Notes under the pieces: generated by a model
The model's input: only the letters and a program-made list of their open reading frames with translations
What the model was told of the DNA's origin: nothing
Database searches by the model: none
Program-made: the position numbers and the translations under genes
Part shown: piece after piece, positions 24,931 to 32,424 of the stretch
Layout: each line of letters starts with the position of its first letter
How positions within the stretch are numbered: position 1 is the first letter of the stretch
NCBI GenBank assembly: GCA_016191225.1
Contig: JACPPC010000004.1
Location: 1-64,000, forward strand
Length of the DNA: 64,000 bases
Source: Gemmatimonadota bacterium
GTDB taxonomy: Bacteria; Gemmatimonadota; Gemmatimonadetes; Gemmatimonadales; Gemmatimonadaceae
Reading direction: 5' to 3'

Positions 24931-27135
24931 TCAGTCGTACCACCCCTGCAGGTACCAGCTCCCCGCGGCGGCATCGGCCAGGCGCTCGCGGTACAGCACC
25001 AGCTCCGCCGGCGCGTCGCCGTCGAGCGCCCCCTCGCCCCGCCAGTAGTCGCGCTGCCACGGGTCGGTCCACCACTCGCCGCCGAGCCGCTCCGGCCCCT
25101 GCACGCGCGCCAGCACCACGCGCCGCCCCTGCCACCACAGCGTGTGCGGCGCGCCAGCCGCGCACTCCACCGTCACCGCCGCCGGCGGGGCGAGCATCCG
25201 CAGCGCGGCCGTGCCATCTGTCTTGTCATCCTGGACGAAGCGAAGGATCTGCTTGTGCGGCTCGTCGTCATCCCGACCGGAGCGCGGCTCCGTCGCGCGG
25301 AGCGGAGGGATCCCATGGGCACGAGTGCCCGGCAGCCTGCCCTCATGAGATCTCTCGACTTCGCGGGCCTCCGGCCCGCTTCGCTCGAGATGACCACCCT
25401 CCTCCATCGTCGCCTCCACCCACGCCGCCGCCCGCTCCGGCCGATGCGTGTCCCGCTCCGCCGCGCGCACCACCGCCCCCGCCCCCAGCTCGGCGCGCAA
25501 CCGCTCCATCGCCGCCGTCGCCGCCCCGGGATCGCGCCACGCCGAGTCGAGCAGCCCCCCCTGCTCGCCCTGCGCCGCCGTCGTCGCCACCACCGCCACC
25601 GTCACCGCGTTCACCGGCGCCCCCAGCGCCCACGAGTCGAGCAGCGCCCGGCACCGCTCGAACAGCGGCGCCACGCGGGCCAGCGCCCGCGGCAGCCGCA
25701 CCTCGCGCGTCACGGTATGCGCCCGCTGGTGGCTCCCCGTGGGCAACGCCGTGCGCGCGTCGTCGAGCGTGAGCGTGATCGCGATCGCCGCCGCCGCCCG
25801 CGCGTCGGCCAGCAGCTGCTCCACCAGCCGGTCGAGCGCCGCCCGCACCAGGAACAGCACCGGCTCCATCGTCGCCGTCGACGTCGGCAGCTCGGCGTGC
25901 ACCTCGCGCGGCCGCTCGCTGCGCACCAGCGTGGGACGCCGCAGGTCCTCCCCCCGCGCCAGGCGCCACGCCGCGAGCCCGCCGTCTCCCCACCGCGCCT
26001 CGACATCGTCGGCCGCCAGCGCCGCCAGCGCGCCGGCACTCGTGAGCCCCAGCGCCCCCAGCGCCTCGCGCAGCTCGTCGTCCATGGGAACGAGCGACAG
26101 CGGCGCCGGCGCGAGGTACGCCGCGCACGCCCCCGCCTGCACGATCGCCCCGTCGGTGCCCACGCGCGTCGCCACCCCACGACGCACGCCGTCGCCAACG
26201 TCTCCCCACGTCGCCGCGCGCGCGGCCACGCACGAGCTCGCCACCGCCACCCGCGCGCGCGGGTGCCAGCGCTGCGCGATCGCGAGCAGCGCACGCACGA
26301 GCGCCGCCTCGCCGCCGATCCCGTCGAACCCCGTCGCCCCCACCCACCAGGTGCCCGGCGCCCCCGGCACCGGCGACACCTGCGGGCTCGCCCGCACGAA
26401 CGCCGCCGTCACGCGCACGATCTCGTTCCCGATCGCGACCGGGTCCCACGCCACCACCTCGAGCCCCGCGCACCGCGCCCGCGCCTCGGCCACCGTCATT
26501 CCCGCCCGCACGCGGCGCCCCGCCGCCCCGGCCGTCACCGCGCGCAGCCGCTGCCCGTCGAGCACCGCGACCAGGCGCGTGTCCCAGTCGCGGGGAGGGG
26601 AGGTGATGGGAGAGGTTGGGAGAAGGGCGCAACCATGGAGACACTGAGGACACGAAGGCTCACGGAGGTGGCCATCGTGCGGGACAGGGGAGTGCCCACT
26701 GGCCGGCGCCATCACCGGGCCAGCTGCCGTTGTTTGGTTGCCGCATTCCACTGGCACCGGCACCGGCGCCAGCCCCGGCGCGCCGTCACTCTCCGCAGGC
26801 ACCATCTCAAAAACCAAGTCCCCAATCACCCGCCCACATCGCGCACACACCCGCCCCGGCGCCAACTCCAACGCAGTCTCCGTGAACCTCCGTGGCACCA
26901 TCCTCCGTGCCTCCGTGGTTACGCCTTCCTCATTTTCCTCTCTTTCCCTCCCTCCCTCTCCCTCAGCAACACCTGGCCTGCGGCTCGAACCCGAGCCTCG
27001 GCTCGGCGCACCGCCGAGATCGAGCTGCAGTTGCCGTCCGCCCGGCTCCGCGCCCTCGGCTCCCCCCGGCCGCCACAGGGCGGCGATCGGGAACCTCGGG
27101 ATGCGCACACACGCGACGCGCCATGACGATTGCAC
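24931..27135 (-). CDS. imuB: ImuB-like Y-family polymerase homologue with in-frame repeat insertions
   Basis: ImuB is the non-catalytic Y-family adaptor of the ImuA-ImuB-DnaE2 mutasome. Recognisable blocks: the start VACVRIPRFPIA, then DTRLVAVLDGQRLRAV, RAGMTVAEARARCAGLEVV, ASPQVSPVPGAPGTWWVGATG, RVAVASSCVAARA, LGALGLTSAGALAAL (helix-hairpin region), and a C-terminal ERLGGEWW...RDYWR segment. At 734 aa it exceeds the usual ~500-550. A 100-codon element (26626-26925) interrupts the N-terminal region, and a short dispersed repeat lies near the C-terminus (HKQILRFVQDDK). GTG 27135 is the preferred start, overlapping imuA by about 170 bp; a GTG 24 nt further in (27,111) is possible. Confidence 0.85.
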   Translation of the reverse strand: MQSSWRVACVRIPRFPIAALWRPGGAEGAEPGGRQLQLDLGGAPSRGSGSSRRPGVAEGEGGREREENEEGVTTEARRMVPRRFTETALELAPGRVCARCGRVIGDLVFEMVPAESDGAPGLAPVPVPVECGNQTTAAGPVMAPASGHSPVPHDGHLREPSCPQCLHGCALLPTSPITSPPRDWDTRLVAVLDGQRLRAVTAGAAGRRVRAGMTVAEARARCAGLEVVAWDPVAIGNEIVRVTAAFVRASPQVSPVPGAPGTWWVGATGFDGIGGEAALVRALLAIAQRWHPRARVAVASSCVAARAATWGDVGDGVRRGVATRVGTDGAIVQAGACAAYLAPAPLSLVPMDDELREALGALGLTSAGALAALAADDVEARWGDGGLAAWRLARGEDLRRPTLVRSERPREVHAELPTSTATMEPVLFLVRAALDRLVEQLLADARAAAAIAITLTLDDARTALPTGSHQRAHTVTREVRLPRALARVAPLFERCRALLDSWALGAPVNAVTVAVVATTAAQGEQGGLLDSAWRDPGAATAAMERLRAELGAGAVVRAAERDTHRPERAAAWVEATMEEGGHLERSGPEAREVERSHEGRLPGTRAHGIPPLRATEPRSGRDDDEPHKQILRFVQDDKTDGTAALRMLAPPAAVTVECAAGAPHTLWWQGRRVVLARVQGPERLGGEWWTDPWQRDYWRGEGALDGDAPAELVLYRERLADAAAGSWYLQGWYD
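25215..25400. repeat. Dispersed repeats inserted in-frame near the imuB C-terminus
   Basis: TCATCCTGGACGAAGCGAAGG plus ATCTGC at about 25,228 is the same family as in dnaE2. It is followed by a related motif of the type CTCATGAGATCTCTCGACTTC...CTCGAGATGACCA ending about 25,393. The imuB frame stays open through both (SGRDDDEPHKQILRFVQDDK, then LERSGPEAREVERSH upstream). They separate WVEATMEEGG from the conserved LAPPAAVTVE block. Confidence 0.75.
26626..26925 (-). repeat. 300-bp palindrome-ended element inserted in-frame in imuB
   Basis: The terminal inverted repeats are 24 bp (26626-26649 and 26902-26925), GGCGCAACCATGGAG... against GGCGTAACCACGGAG..., with four mismatches. The length of 300 bp keeps the frame. 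The core matches the dnaE2 copy (shared TGTTGCCGCATTCCAC-like and CCCCAATCACCCGCCC blocks) in the same orientation and the same frame relative to translation. Cysteine pairs CARC and CPQC are encoded. Confidence 0.87.
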
Positions 27136-27841
27136 GTTTTGCCTCCACCGGTTCGAGCCGTCCCCCCTTCTCGATGCGCACCACGATCGGTCGTGACGCA
27201 TCCCCCATCCCCCGTCGCGCCTGCGGTGCCCGCGGCACCAGGCGCCTCCCGTCGCGCCCCACGCGTAATCGCACCGACCCCCCCAGCTGCGTCACCCGCC
27301 CCGGCTCGCCGCTCACCAGCAGCGCCGCGTTGCGCTCGCGCGCCAGTCCCATCAATCGCACCGACACCGCGCGCGAGATCGCCGGCGCCCCGTCGAGCAC
27401 CACCAGCGCGAACGCCCCGCTCCGGAGCAGCACGTCGGCGCACCACCCCCCCCGCGCCGCGTTCGGCGGGCGCACGATCACCAGCTGCGCGGTGTAGTCG
27501 ACCTCCCCCCACGCGCTCGCCGGGGTGCCCTGCACGGCCGCCGCCCGCGCCAGCGGTCCCGCCAGCCAGTCGCGGGGGTCGAGGGTGCGCGACGCGTCCA
27601 CGATCGCCACGCTCGCTCCCTCCGCGATCGCCCGCGCCACGAGCCGCCGGAGGATCGTCGTCACGCCGCTCCCCAGCGGCCCGGCGAGCTCGCTCAGCCG
27701 CCCCCGCGGCAGTCCCCCCGACAGCAGGCGCGCATCGAGTCCCGCCACCCCGGTCGGAAGTCCAGGCGTCGGCGGCCGCTCCGGGGCGACGACCGTGGCG
27801 AGCTGCTGGACGAGTTGCTGGCGGCGCAGGGCGAGGGACAT
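26963..27841 (-). CDS. imuA: ImuA-like RecA-fold protein of the mutasome operon
   Basis: A 292-aa protein with RecA/SulA-like architecture. It opens with RRQQLVQQLATVV and LPTGVAGLDARLLSGGLPRGRLSELAGPLGSGVTTILRRL. The Walker-A-like loop is PLGSGVTT, which lacks the canonical GKT lysine, as is common in this family. VSVRLMGLARERNAALLVSG follows. The C-terminal ~60 residues are basic and overlap imuB by about 170 bp. It would recruit or regulate DnaE2 at damaged DNA. It is first in the imuA-imuB-dnaE2 operon, downstream of a strong-looking promoter. Confidence 0.83.
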   Translation of the reverse strand: MSLALRRQQLVQQLATVVAPERPPTPGLPTGVAGLDARLLSGGLPRGRLSELAGPLGSGVTTILRRLVARAIAEGASVAIVDASRTLDPRDWLAGPLARAAAVQGTPASAWGEVDYTAQLVIVRPPNAARGGWCADVLLRSGAFALVVLDGAPAISRAVSVRLMGLARERNAALLVSGEPGRVTQLGGSVRLRVGRDGRRLVPRAPQARRGMGDASRPIVVRIEKGGRLEPVEAKRAIVMARRVCAHPEVPDRRPVAAGGSRGRGAGRTATAARSRRCAEPRLGFEPQARCC

Positions 27842-27904
27842 GGTGCTGGCTTCGATCCTGGAACACGTCTGCCCGCCGGGCCCGGACTCACCGTCGGGAT
27901 GAAG

Positions 27905-27946
27905 ATGATACCGAACAAATACCGAAAGTCAAGGCGACAGCTTGAC
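27905..27946 (-). promoter_or_regulatory. Putative damage-regulated promoter of imuA-imuB-dnaE2
   Basis: On the minus strand -35 TTGACT (27927-27932) and -10 TATCAT (27905-27910) are 16 bp apart. The spacer is occupied by the direct repeat TTCGGTATTTGTTCGG (period 11 bp), which continues into TTCGGTA. An inverted repeat GTCAAG-N7-CTTGAC (27928-27946) overlaps the -35. The layout suits a repressor such as LexA; TTTC-N7-GTTC is one base from the alphaproteobacterial LexA box. Regulator identity is inferred. Confidence 0.6.
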
Positions 27947-28006
27947 AGGCGATGCCGCCAGGCACGCCCACTCACATCATGTTGTGGCGCCTCGCGATAC
28001 CGGAGC

Positions 28007-28375
28007 TCAAGACCGGGTCTTCCGCCAGATCACCCAGACGCAGATCGCCGCCAGCACCCCGACAATGCCGCCCCCTGCCCAGATCCCCGGCACCGCCTTC
28101 GACGGAAGGTCCGGCAGCAGCAGCGGCAGCGACAGCACCAGCGTCGCGCTCGCGATCCCCCACGCCGCCACCGCGTACGGCGCCCACGACTGCCGCCCCC
28201 AGATCGACACCAGGCAGACGAGCGCCGCCACGAACGTCACCCCGTGCCAGAGCACGATCGCCGGCGGCTCGTTGTCGCCGCCAATCCAGTTCACGACGAT
28301 CGACAGGTCGGCCGCCGCGCTCAGCGCGAACACCGCGACGAGCACGAACTGCCAGGGTTCCCGGGGCCTCACCAT
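28007..28375 (-). CDS. Four-helix membrane protein of unknown function
   Basis: A 122-aa hydrophobic protein from ATG 28375, with GGAG nine bases upstream (an ATG at 28396 is also possible). Four membrane helices are predicted, at about residues 6-30, 38-60, 66-90 and 96-118. Short basic ends flank them. No family was recognised. Longer in-frame extension would cross the xdhC promoter region and was rejected. It diverges from xdhC with a gap of about 105 bp. Confidence 0.65.
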   Translation of the reverse strand: MVRPREPWQFVLVAVFALSAAADLSIVVNWIGGDNEPPAIVLWHGVTFVAALVCLVSIWGRQSWAPYAVAAWGIASATLVLSLPLLLPDLPSKAVPGIWAGGGIVGVLAAICVWVIWRKTRS

Positions 28376-28480
28376 CGCCGCTCCATGCCCAACCATACGA
28401 TGGTGGCGCGACCCTGTCATCCATGGCGCACCTCGCCCCGCCATCTCACCCCGCGCCATCGTCCGCGCTAGCTTCACGCC

Positions 28481-29557
28481 ATGCTCTCGCTTGCCGCGAT
28501 CCTCGCCGAATGTTCCCGGCTGGCTTCGGGTGCCGGTGTCGGCGCGCTCGCCAGCGTTGTTCGCCGGCGCGGGTCGCTTCCCATGTCGAGCACCGCCAAG
28601 CTCCTCGTGACCGCGGGCGGGGCTCGCTTCGGCACCGTCGGCGGCGGCTGCCTCGAGGCCGAGGTCATCGAGCGCTGCCTCGACGTCATCGAGCGCCGGC
28701 GCCCCACGATCAGCGAGCACGAGCTCAACGCCGAGCTCGCCGGCGACTACGGCCTCACCTGCGGCGGCGTGGCCACGATCTTCGTCGAGCCGGTCTTCGC
28801 CGACGCCATGCTCTCCGGGATCTACGCCGGCGCGGTCGCCACGGTGGCCAACGGCGGGCGCGCGGTGATGACCACATCGCTCGACTGGTCGAGCGGCCCG
28901 CGCAAGATGCTCTCTGCCCCCTCCGCGGGCCTCGACCTCGACACCCTGCCGCTCCTCCGTGACGACACGATCGTCGAGCTCGTCTCGGGGGCGCCGCGGC
29001 TCGTCGTCTTCGGCGGCGGGCATGTCGGCGCCGCGATCGCGCGCGCCGCGCAGGCCGCCGGCTGGCGCGTGACCGTGGTCGACGACCGCGCCGACTTCGC
29101 CGACCGCGTGCGTCACCCCACCGCCGAGCGCTGCGTCACCTGCGACTGGCACGACCTGCCACCCACCCTCGGCCTCGACGACGCCACCTGGTGCGTGGTC
29201 GCCACGCGCGGCCACCAGCACGACGCCTTGATCGTGGACCAGCTCGCCCGCCGCGACCTGCGCTACCTCGGCATGCTCGGCTCGCGCCGCAAGGTCGCCC
29301 TCACCTGGAGGCTCCTCGGGAACTGGGGGGTGCCGCGCGACCGGCTCGACGCCGTGCACGCGCCGATCGGCCTCGCCATCGGCGCCGACACGCCGGAGGA
29401 GATCGCGGTCAGCGTGGTGGCCGAGATGATTGCCGTGCGGCGGAGCGCGAGCCGGCGCCGCGGGGGCGTCGAGATCGGCGTCCGCGACCCCCTCCCTGCC
29501 GCCGCGCGCCCGCCGGGCGCCGCGGCGCGCATGGCCCCGGCCCGGCGGAAACCGTAG
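28481..29557 (+). CDS. XdhC/CoxI-family accessory protein
   Basis: A 358-aa protein of the family that inserts or sulfurates molybdenum cofactor in xanthine dehydrogenase-type enzymes. The N-terminal XdhC_CoxI domain shows SSTAKLLVTAGGARFGTVGGGCLEAEV with the conserved Cys. The C-terminal Rossmann domain starts RLVVFGGGHVGAAIARAA and ends with YLGMLGSRRKV and PIGLAIGADTPEEIAVSVVAEM. A basic, Pro/Ala-rich tail follows. No molybdenum hydroxylase gene is in the window, so its client is unknown. The pterin dehydratase gene follows after 8 bp. Confidence 0.92.
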   Translation: MLSLAAILAECSRLASGAGVGALASVVRRRGSLPMSSTAKLLVTAGGARFGTVGGGCLEAEVIERCLDVIERRRPTISEHELNAELAGDYGLTCGGVATIFVEPVFADAMLSGIYAGAVATVANGGRAVMTTSLDWSSGPRKMLSAPSAGLDLDTLPLLRDDTIVELVSGAPRLVVFGGGHVGAAIARAAQAAGWRVTVVDDRADFADRVRHPTAERCVTCDWHDLPPTLGLDDATWCVVATRGHQHDALIVDQLARRDLRYLGMLGSRRKVALTWRLLGNWGVPRDRLDAVHAPIGLAIGADTPEEIAVSVVAEMIAVRRSASRRRGGVEIGVRDPLPAAARPPGAAARMAPARRKP

Positions 29558-29565
29558 GTTCACGC

Positions 29566-29850
29566 ATGGCGGAGCGCCTGTCGGACATCTCGATCCAGCG
29601 TGCCCTCGGCTCGCTCAACGGCTGGTCGCGCCGCGGCGACGCGATCACCAAGACCTTCCAGGTGAAGGCCTTCCTCGACGGGATCGCGCTCGTGCAGCGC
29701 GTGGCCGCGGCGGCCGAGGCGATGGACCACCACCCCGACATCGACATCCGCTACACGAAGGTGACGTTCGCCCTCAGCACACATTCGGCTGGCGGGATCA
29801 CGCAACTCGACCTCGACCTCGCGGCCCAGGTCGAGCAGGCGGCCAGCTAG
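29566..29850 (+). CDS. Pterin-4a-carbinolamine dehydratase
   Basis: A 94-aa enzyme from ATG 29566 that dehydrates 4a-hydroxytetrahydropterin. The signature is MDHHPDIDIRYTKVTFALSTH followed by SAGGITQLD, matching the family pattern of paired His, Pro, Tyr and THxxGG. Length is typical. It is 8 bp downstream of the XdhC-like gene and probably co-transcribed. A link with molybdopterin metabolism is possible, since some members act in Moco biosynthesis; no aromatic amino acid hydroxylase is nearby. Confidence 0.93.
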   Translation: MAERLSDISIQRALGSLNGWSRRGDAITKTFQVKAFLDGIALVQRVAAAAEAMDHHPDIDIRYTKVTFALSTHSAGGITQLDLDLAAQVEQAAS

Positions 29851-29857
29851 TCCCGCG

Positions 29858-30532
29858 CTAGTCCCGTCGCCCGCCGAGCAGCCGCAGGATCGCCATGAAC
29901 ATGTTGAGCAGGTCGAGGTAGATCTGCACCGCGGCCAGGACGTAGTCGTCCGGCCCGTACACGTTGCGCAGCCGCCAGGTGTCGAAGATCAGCAGCCCGC
30001 TGAACACCAGCACCGTCGCGCCGGCGATCCACAGGTCGGCCATGGCGCTCTGGAAGAACAGGTTGAGCAGCGACGTCCCGATCAGCACCCACAGCCCGAC
30101 GGCGAAGAAGCTCCCCCAGGCGCTGAAGTCGCGCCGGGAGATCCAGGCGTACGCCGTGAGCACGCCGAAGGTCGTGAGCGTCAGCCCGCCCGCCTGCCAG
30201 ATCAGGTCCGGGTTCCGCTGGCCGTAGAAGTACATCAGGGGCGAGATCACGAGCCCCATCATCACGGTGAACAGCAGCACCAGCCCCACGTTGGCCGGGA
30301 ACCGCGCCCGCACCCGGGTCGCCATCAGCAGCGGCGCAAGGGTGAACAGCATCGAGATGATCGGGTGCCGGATCACGAACTCCATCATCGACGGCTGCGT
30401 GAGCCCGATGCCCACGCCCACGACCGTGAACAGGACGCTGACGAGGACGAGCCCGTAGGTGCGCCGCACGAGGGTGGCGCGCTCAGCGCCCGTCCGAACG
30501 ACCTCGCCGGCGACCGGGAGGGAGAAGCCCAT
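29858..30532 (-). CDS. Bax inhibitor-1/YccA family membrane protein
   Basis: A 224-aa seven-helix protein from ATG 30532 (GGAG nine bases upstream, inside a second possible ATG start at 30547). Conserved features include RRTYGLVLVSVLFTVVGVG, a long hydrophobic core, FSGLLIFDTWRLRNVYG and the C-terminal AVQIYLDLLNMFMAILRLLGG, with the Asp pair that forms the pH-sensing calcium latch in BsYetJ-type proteins. A calcium-leak or stress role is inferred from the family. It converges on the pterin dehydratase gene. Confidence 0.9.
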   Translation of the reverse strand: MGFSLPVAGEVVRTGAERATLVRRTYGLVLVSVLFTVVGVGIGLTQPSMMEFVIRHPIISMLFTLAPLLMATRVRARFPANVGLVLLFTVMMGLVISPLMYFYGQRNPDLIWQAGGLTLTTFGVLTAYAWISRRDFSAWGSFFAVGLWVLIGTSLLNLFFQSAMADLWIAGATVLVFSGLLIFDTWRLRNVYGPDDYVLAAVQIYLDLLNMFMAILRLLGGRRD

Positions 30533-30658
30533 GACAGTATGCTCCATGGAAAGGAAAGCGTGCACCGGTAATCTAACTCCGCTGCACGCCTCGAAGATCC
30601 CCGTCACCCGCCAGTGCCGGCGCCCGGCCCCCGTTTCCGGCCGGCGCCCACCAGAACG

Positions 30659-31456
30659 CTAGGCGCCTTTTCGCATGCCCACGCTGCCGTTCACCGTCTT
30701 GAGCTCGATCGGGACGCCGCCATTGCCGATCGTTCCCTCGAGCTTGCGCTTGTTGAGCGCCCCCGAGGTGGTGATCGCGAAGTCGCTGCCGATCGCGCCG
30801 CGCACCGAGCCCAGCGCCACCGTCGCGCTCATGTCCCTGGGGAGGGTTGCCGTCGCCGAGCCGTTCACGGTCTTGAGGGTCAGCCGTGTCGGGGCGCCGG
30901 TGAGGGTCGCCGTCACGTTGCCGTTCACCGCCACCAGCTCCACCGCGCCGCCGGCCGTGGTGGCGTCGATGCTGCCATTGATCGTGTGCACCAGCACGTC
31001 GCTCGTCGCCCCCGTCACCAGCACCGTCCCGTCCACGTCGCGCACGTCGAGCCTGGCGCCGGCGGGGAGCTGCACCGTCCACTCCACCCGCACCTCGCCG
31101 CGTCCCGCGACCTTGTCCCAGAACCGGCTGCCGGCCGACACGTCGAGATGGCCCGCCTCGCAGGTGCCCGAGCCCCACACCGCGCAGACGGTCATCCCGT
31201 CCGCCCCGTCGAGGGTCTGGAACTGCACCGTCTCGAAGTGCCGCGACCTGGTCACGCCGCGCCCCTCGATCACCAGCTGGCCGTCGCGCGACGGCTCCAC
31301 CGTCACGCTCCCCTTCAGGTTGCGGACGCGGATCCACTGCCCATCGGCGAGGCGGCCGTGGTACGAGAAGTTCGGGACCTCGCCGCCGCCGCCACAGGCG
31401 ACGAGCACGAGCAGGGCAACCAGCGGCAGGGCCGCGCGAACCAGTCGGCGCAACAT
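30659..31456 (-). CDS. DUF4097 lipoprotein (third of three paralogues)
   Basis: A 265-aa envelope protein from ATG 31456. The lipobox LVLVACGGGG is followed by a beta-helix-like DUF4097 domain with repeating short strands (TINGSIDATT, AVNGNVTATL, TVNGSATATL, TVNGSVGM). Two cysteines (VCAVWGSGTCEAG) are shared with the next paralogue and may form a disulfide. It is last in the sigma/anti-sigma/DUF4097 operon. It is probably a surface or periplasmic structural protein; no enzymatic function is known for the family. Confidence 0.85.
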   Translation of the reverse strand: MLRRLVRAALPLVALLVLVACGGGGEVPNFSYHGRLADGQWIRVRNLKGSVTVEPSRDGQLVIEGRGVTRSRHFETVQFQTLDGADGMTVCAVWGSGTCEAGHLDVSAGSRFWDKVAGRGEVRVEWTVQLPAGARLDVRDVDGTVLVTGATSDVLVHTINGSIDATTAGGAVELVAVNGNVTATLTGAPTRLTLKTVNGSATATLPRDMSATVALGSVRGAIGSDFAITTSGALNKRKLEGTIGNGGVPIELKTVNGSVGMRKGA

Positions 31457-31567
31457 GGAAACCTCGGAGTGGGCGATGCCCGCCCTACGACGCACACGGC
31501 CCCGGGTTTCGCGCGCCCCGGGGCCGTGTCGTTCCGCCGCGCTGCGACCCCTCCGGGCCGCCGTCGC

Positions 31568-32422
31568 CTACCGCTCGCCGCCCACCTTCCTCAGGCGCAC
31601 GTCGCCATTCACCGTGCGCAGCTCGATCCGCGGGCCCCCCTTGCCGAGGGTCGCGTTGAGCCGCCGCGGGTTGAGCTTGCCCGAGATCGTGACCGGGAAG
31701 TCGCTCTGCACGCTCCCGTTCACGGTCGACATCGACAGGTCGGCGTCGATGTTGTCCGGCACCTGGACGATCACGGTGCCGTTCACCGACGAGAACCGGA
31801 GGTCGCGCGTGCCGCGCTGGCTCATCCGCGCCCGCACGTCGCCGTTCACGCTGTGCGCCACGACGGGTCCGCCGGAGCTCGCCGCCCAGACGCTGCCGTT
31901 CACGCTCGCCGCCTCGACCTCCGACGTCGCGTCCTCGACCGAGACCTCGCCGTTCACGCTCGTCACCACGACTTTCACGCCGGCCGGGAGCTTGACGGTG
32001 AACTCCACCGAGACATCGTTGCGGTTGCCGCGCCAGCTCCAGCCGTCGCGGTCGTTGTGGGTGCGGTAGCCCTCCTCGTCGCAGGTCGATCGGTCGCCCC
32101 AGAAGGCGCAGATGATCACGTCGCCGCCGTTGAGCGCCTTGACCTGCTCGATGCGCACCTCGGCCGGGTCGCCGCGGCGCCAGCGCTTGGTCGCCGCCAC
32201 GCTGGCGCGCTCGCCGTCGGCCTTGGTCACCCGGATCGCCCCGTTCAGGTTGCGCACATAGAGGGTTCGCCCGGCCTGCATCGCGCCGTCCCAGGTGAAG
32301 TCGGGACCACCGCGGTCCCGGTCGCGCTCACGGTCCTGCGCCGCGAGCCCGGGGGCCACGCACGCCATCGCCAGCGCCGCACCCGCGGCCCCGGTCGCCA
32401 GCTGTCGCCAGTCTCGTCGCAT
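31568..32422 (-). CDS. DUF4097 exported protein (second of three paralogues)
   Basis: A 284-aa protein with a cleavable signal peptide (to about AQD at residue 29) and a charged linker (RERDRDRGG). The DUF4097 repeats read VTSVNGEVSVE, AASVNGSVWA, VNGDVRARM, SVNGTVIVQV, TVNGSVQSDF and TVNGDVRLR. A cysteine pair (ICAFWGDRSTC) parallels that of the third paralogue. ATG 32422 begins two bases after the stop of the first paralogue, with GAGGAG as ribosome site, so translation is probably coupled. Confidence 0.85.
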   Translation of the reverse strand: MRRDWRQLATGAAGAALAMACVAPGLAAQDRERDRDRGGPDFTWDGAMQAGRTLYVRNLNGAIRVTKADGERASVAATKRWRRGDPAEVRIEQVKALNGGDVIICAFWGDRSTCDEEGYRTHNDRDGWSWRGNRNDVSVEFTVKLPAGVKVVVTSVNGEVSVEDATSEVEAASVNGSVWAASSGGPVVAHSVNGDVRARMSQRGTRDLRFSSVNGTVIVQVPDNIDADLSMSTVNGSVQSDFPVTISGKLNPRRLNATLGKGGPRIELRTVNGDVRLRKVGGER

Positions 32423-32424
32423 CG

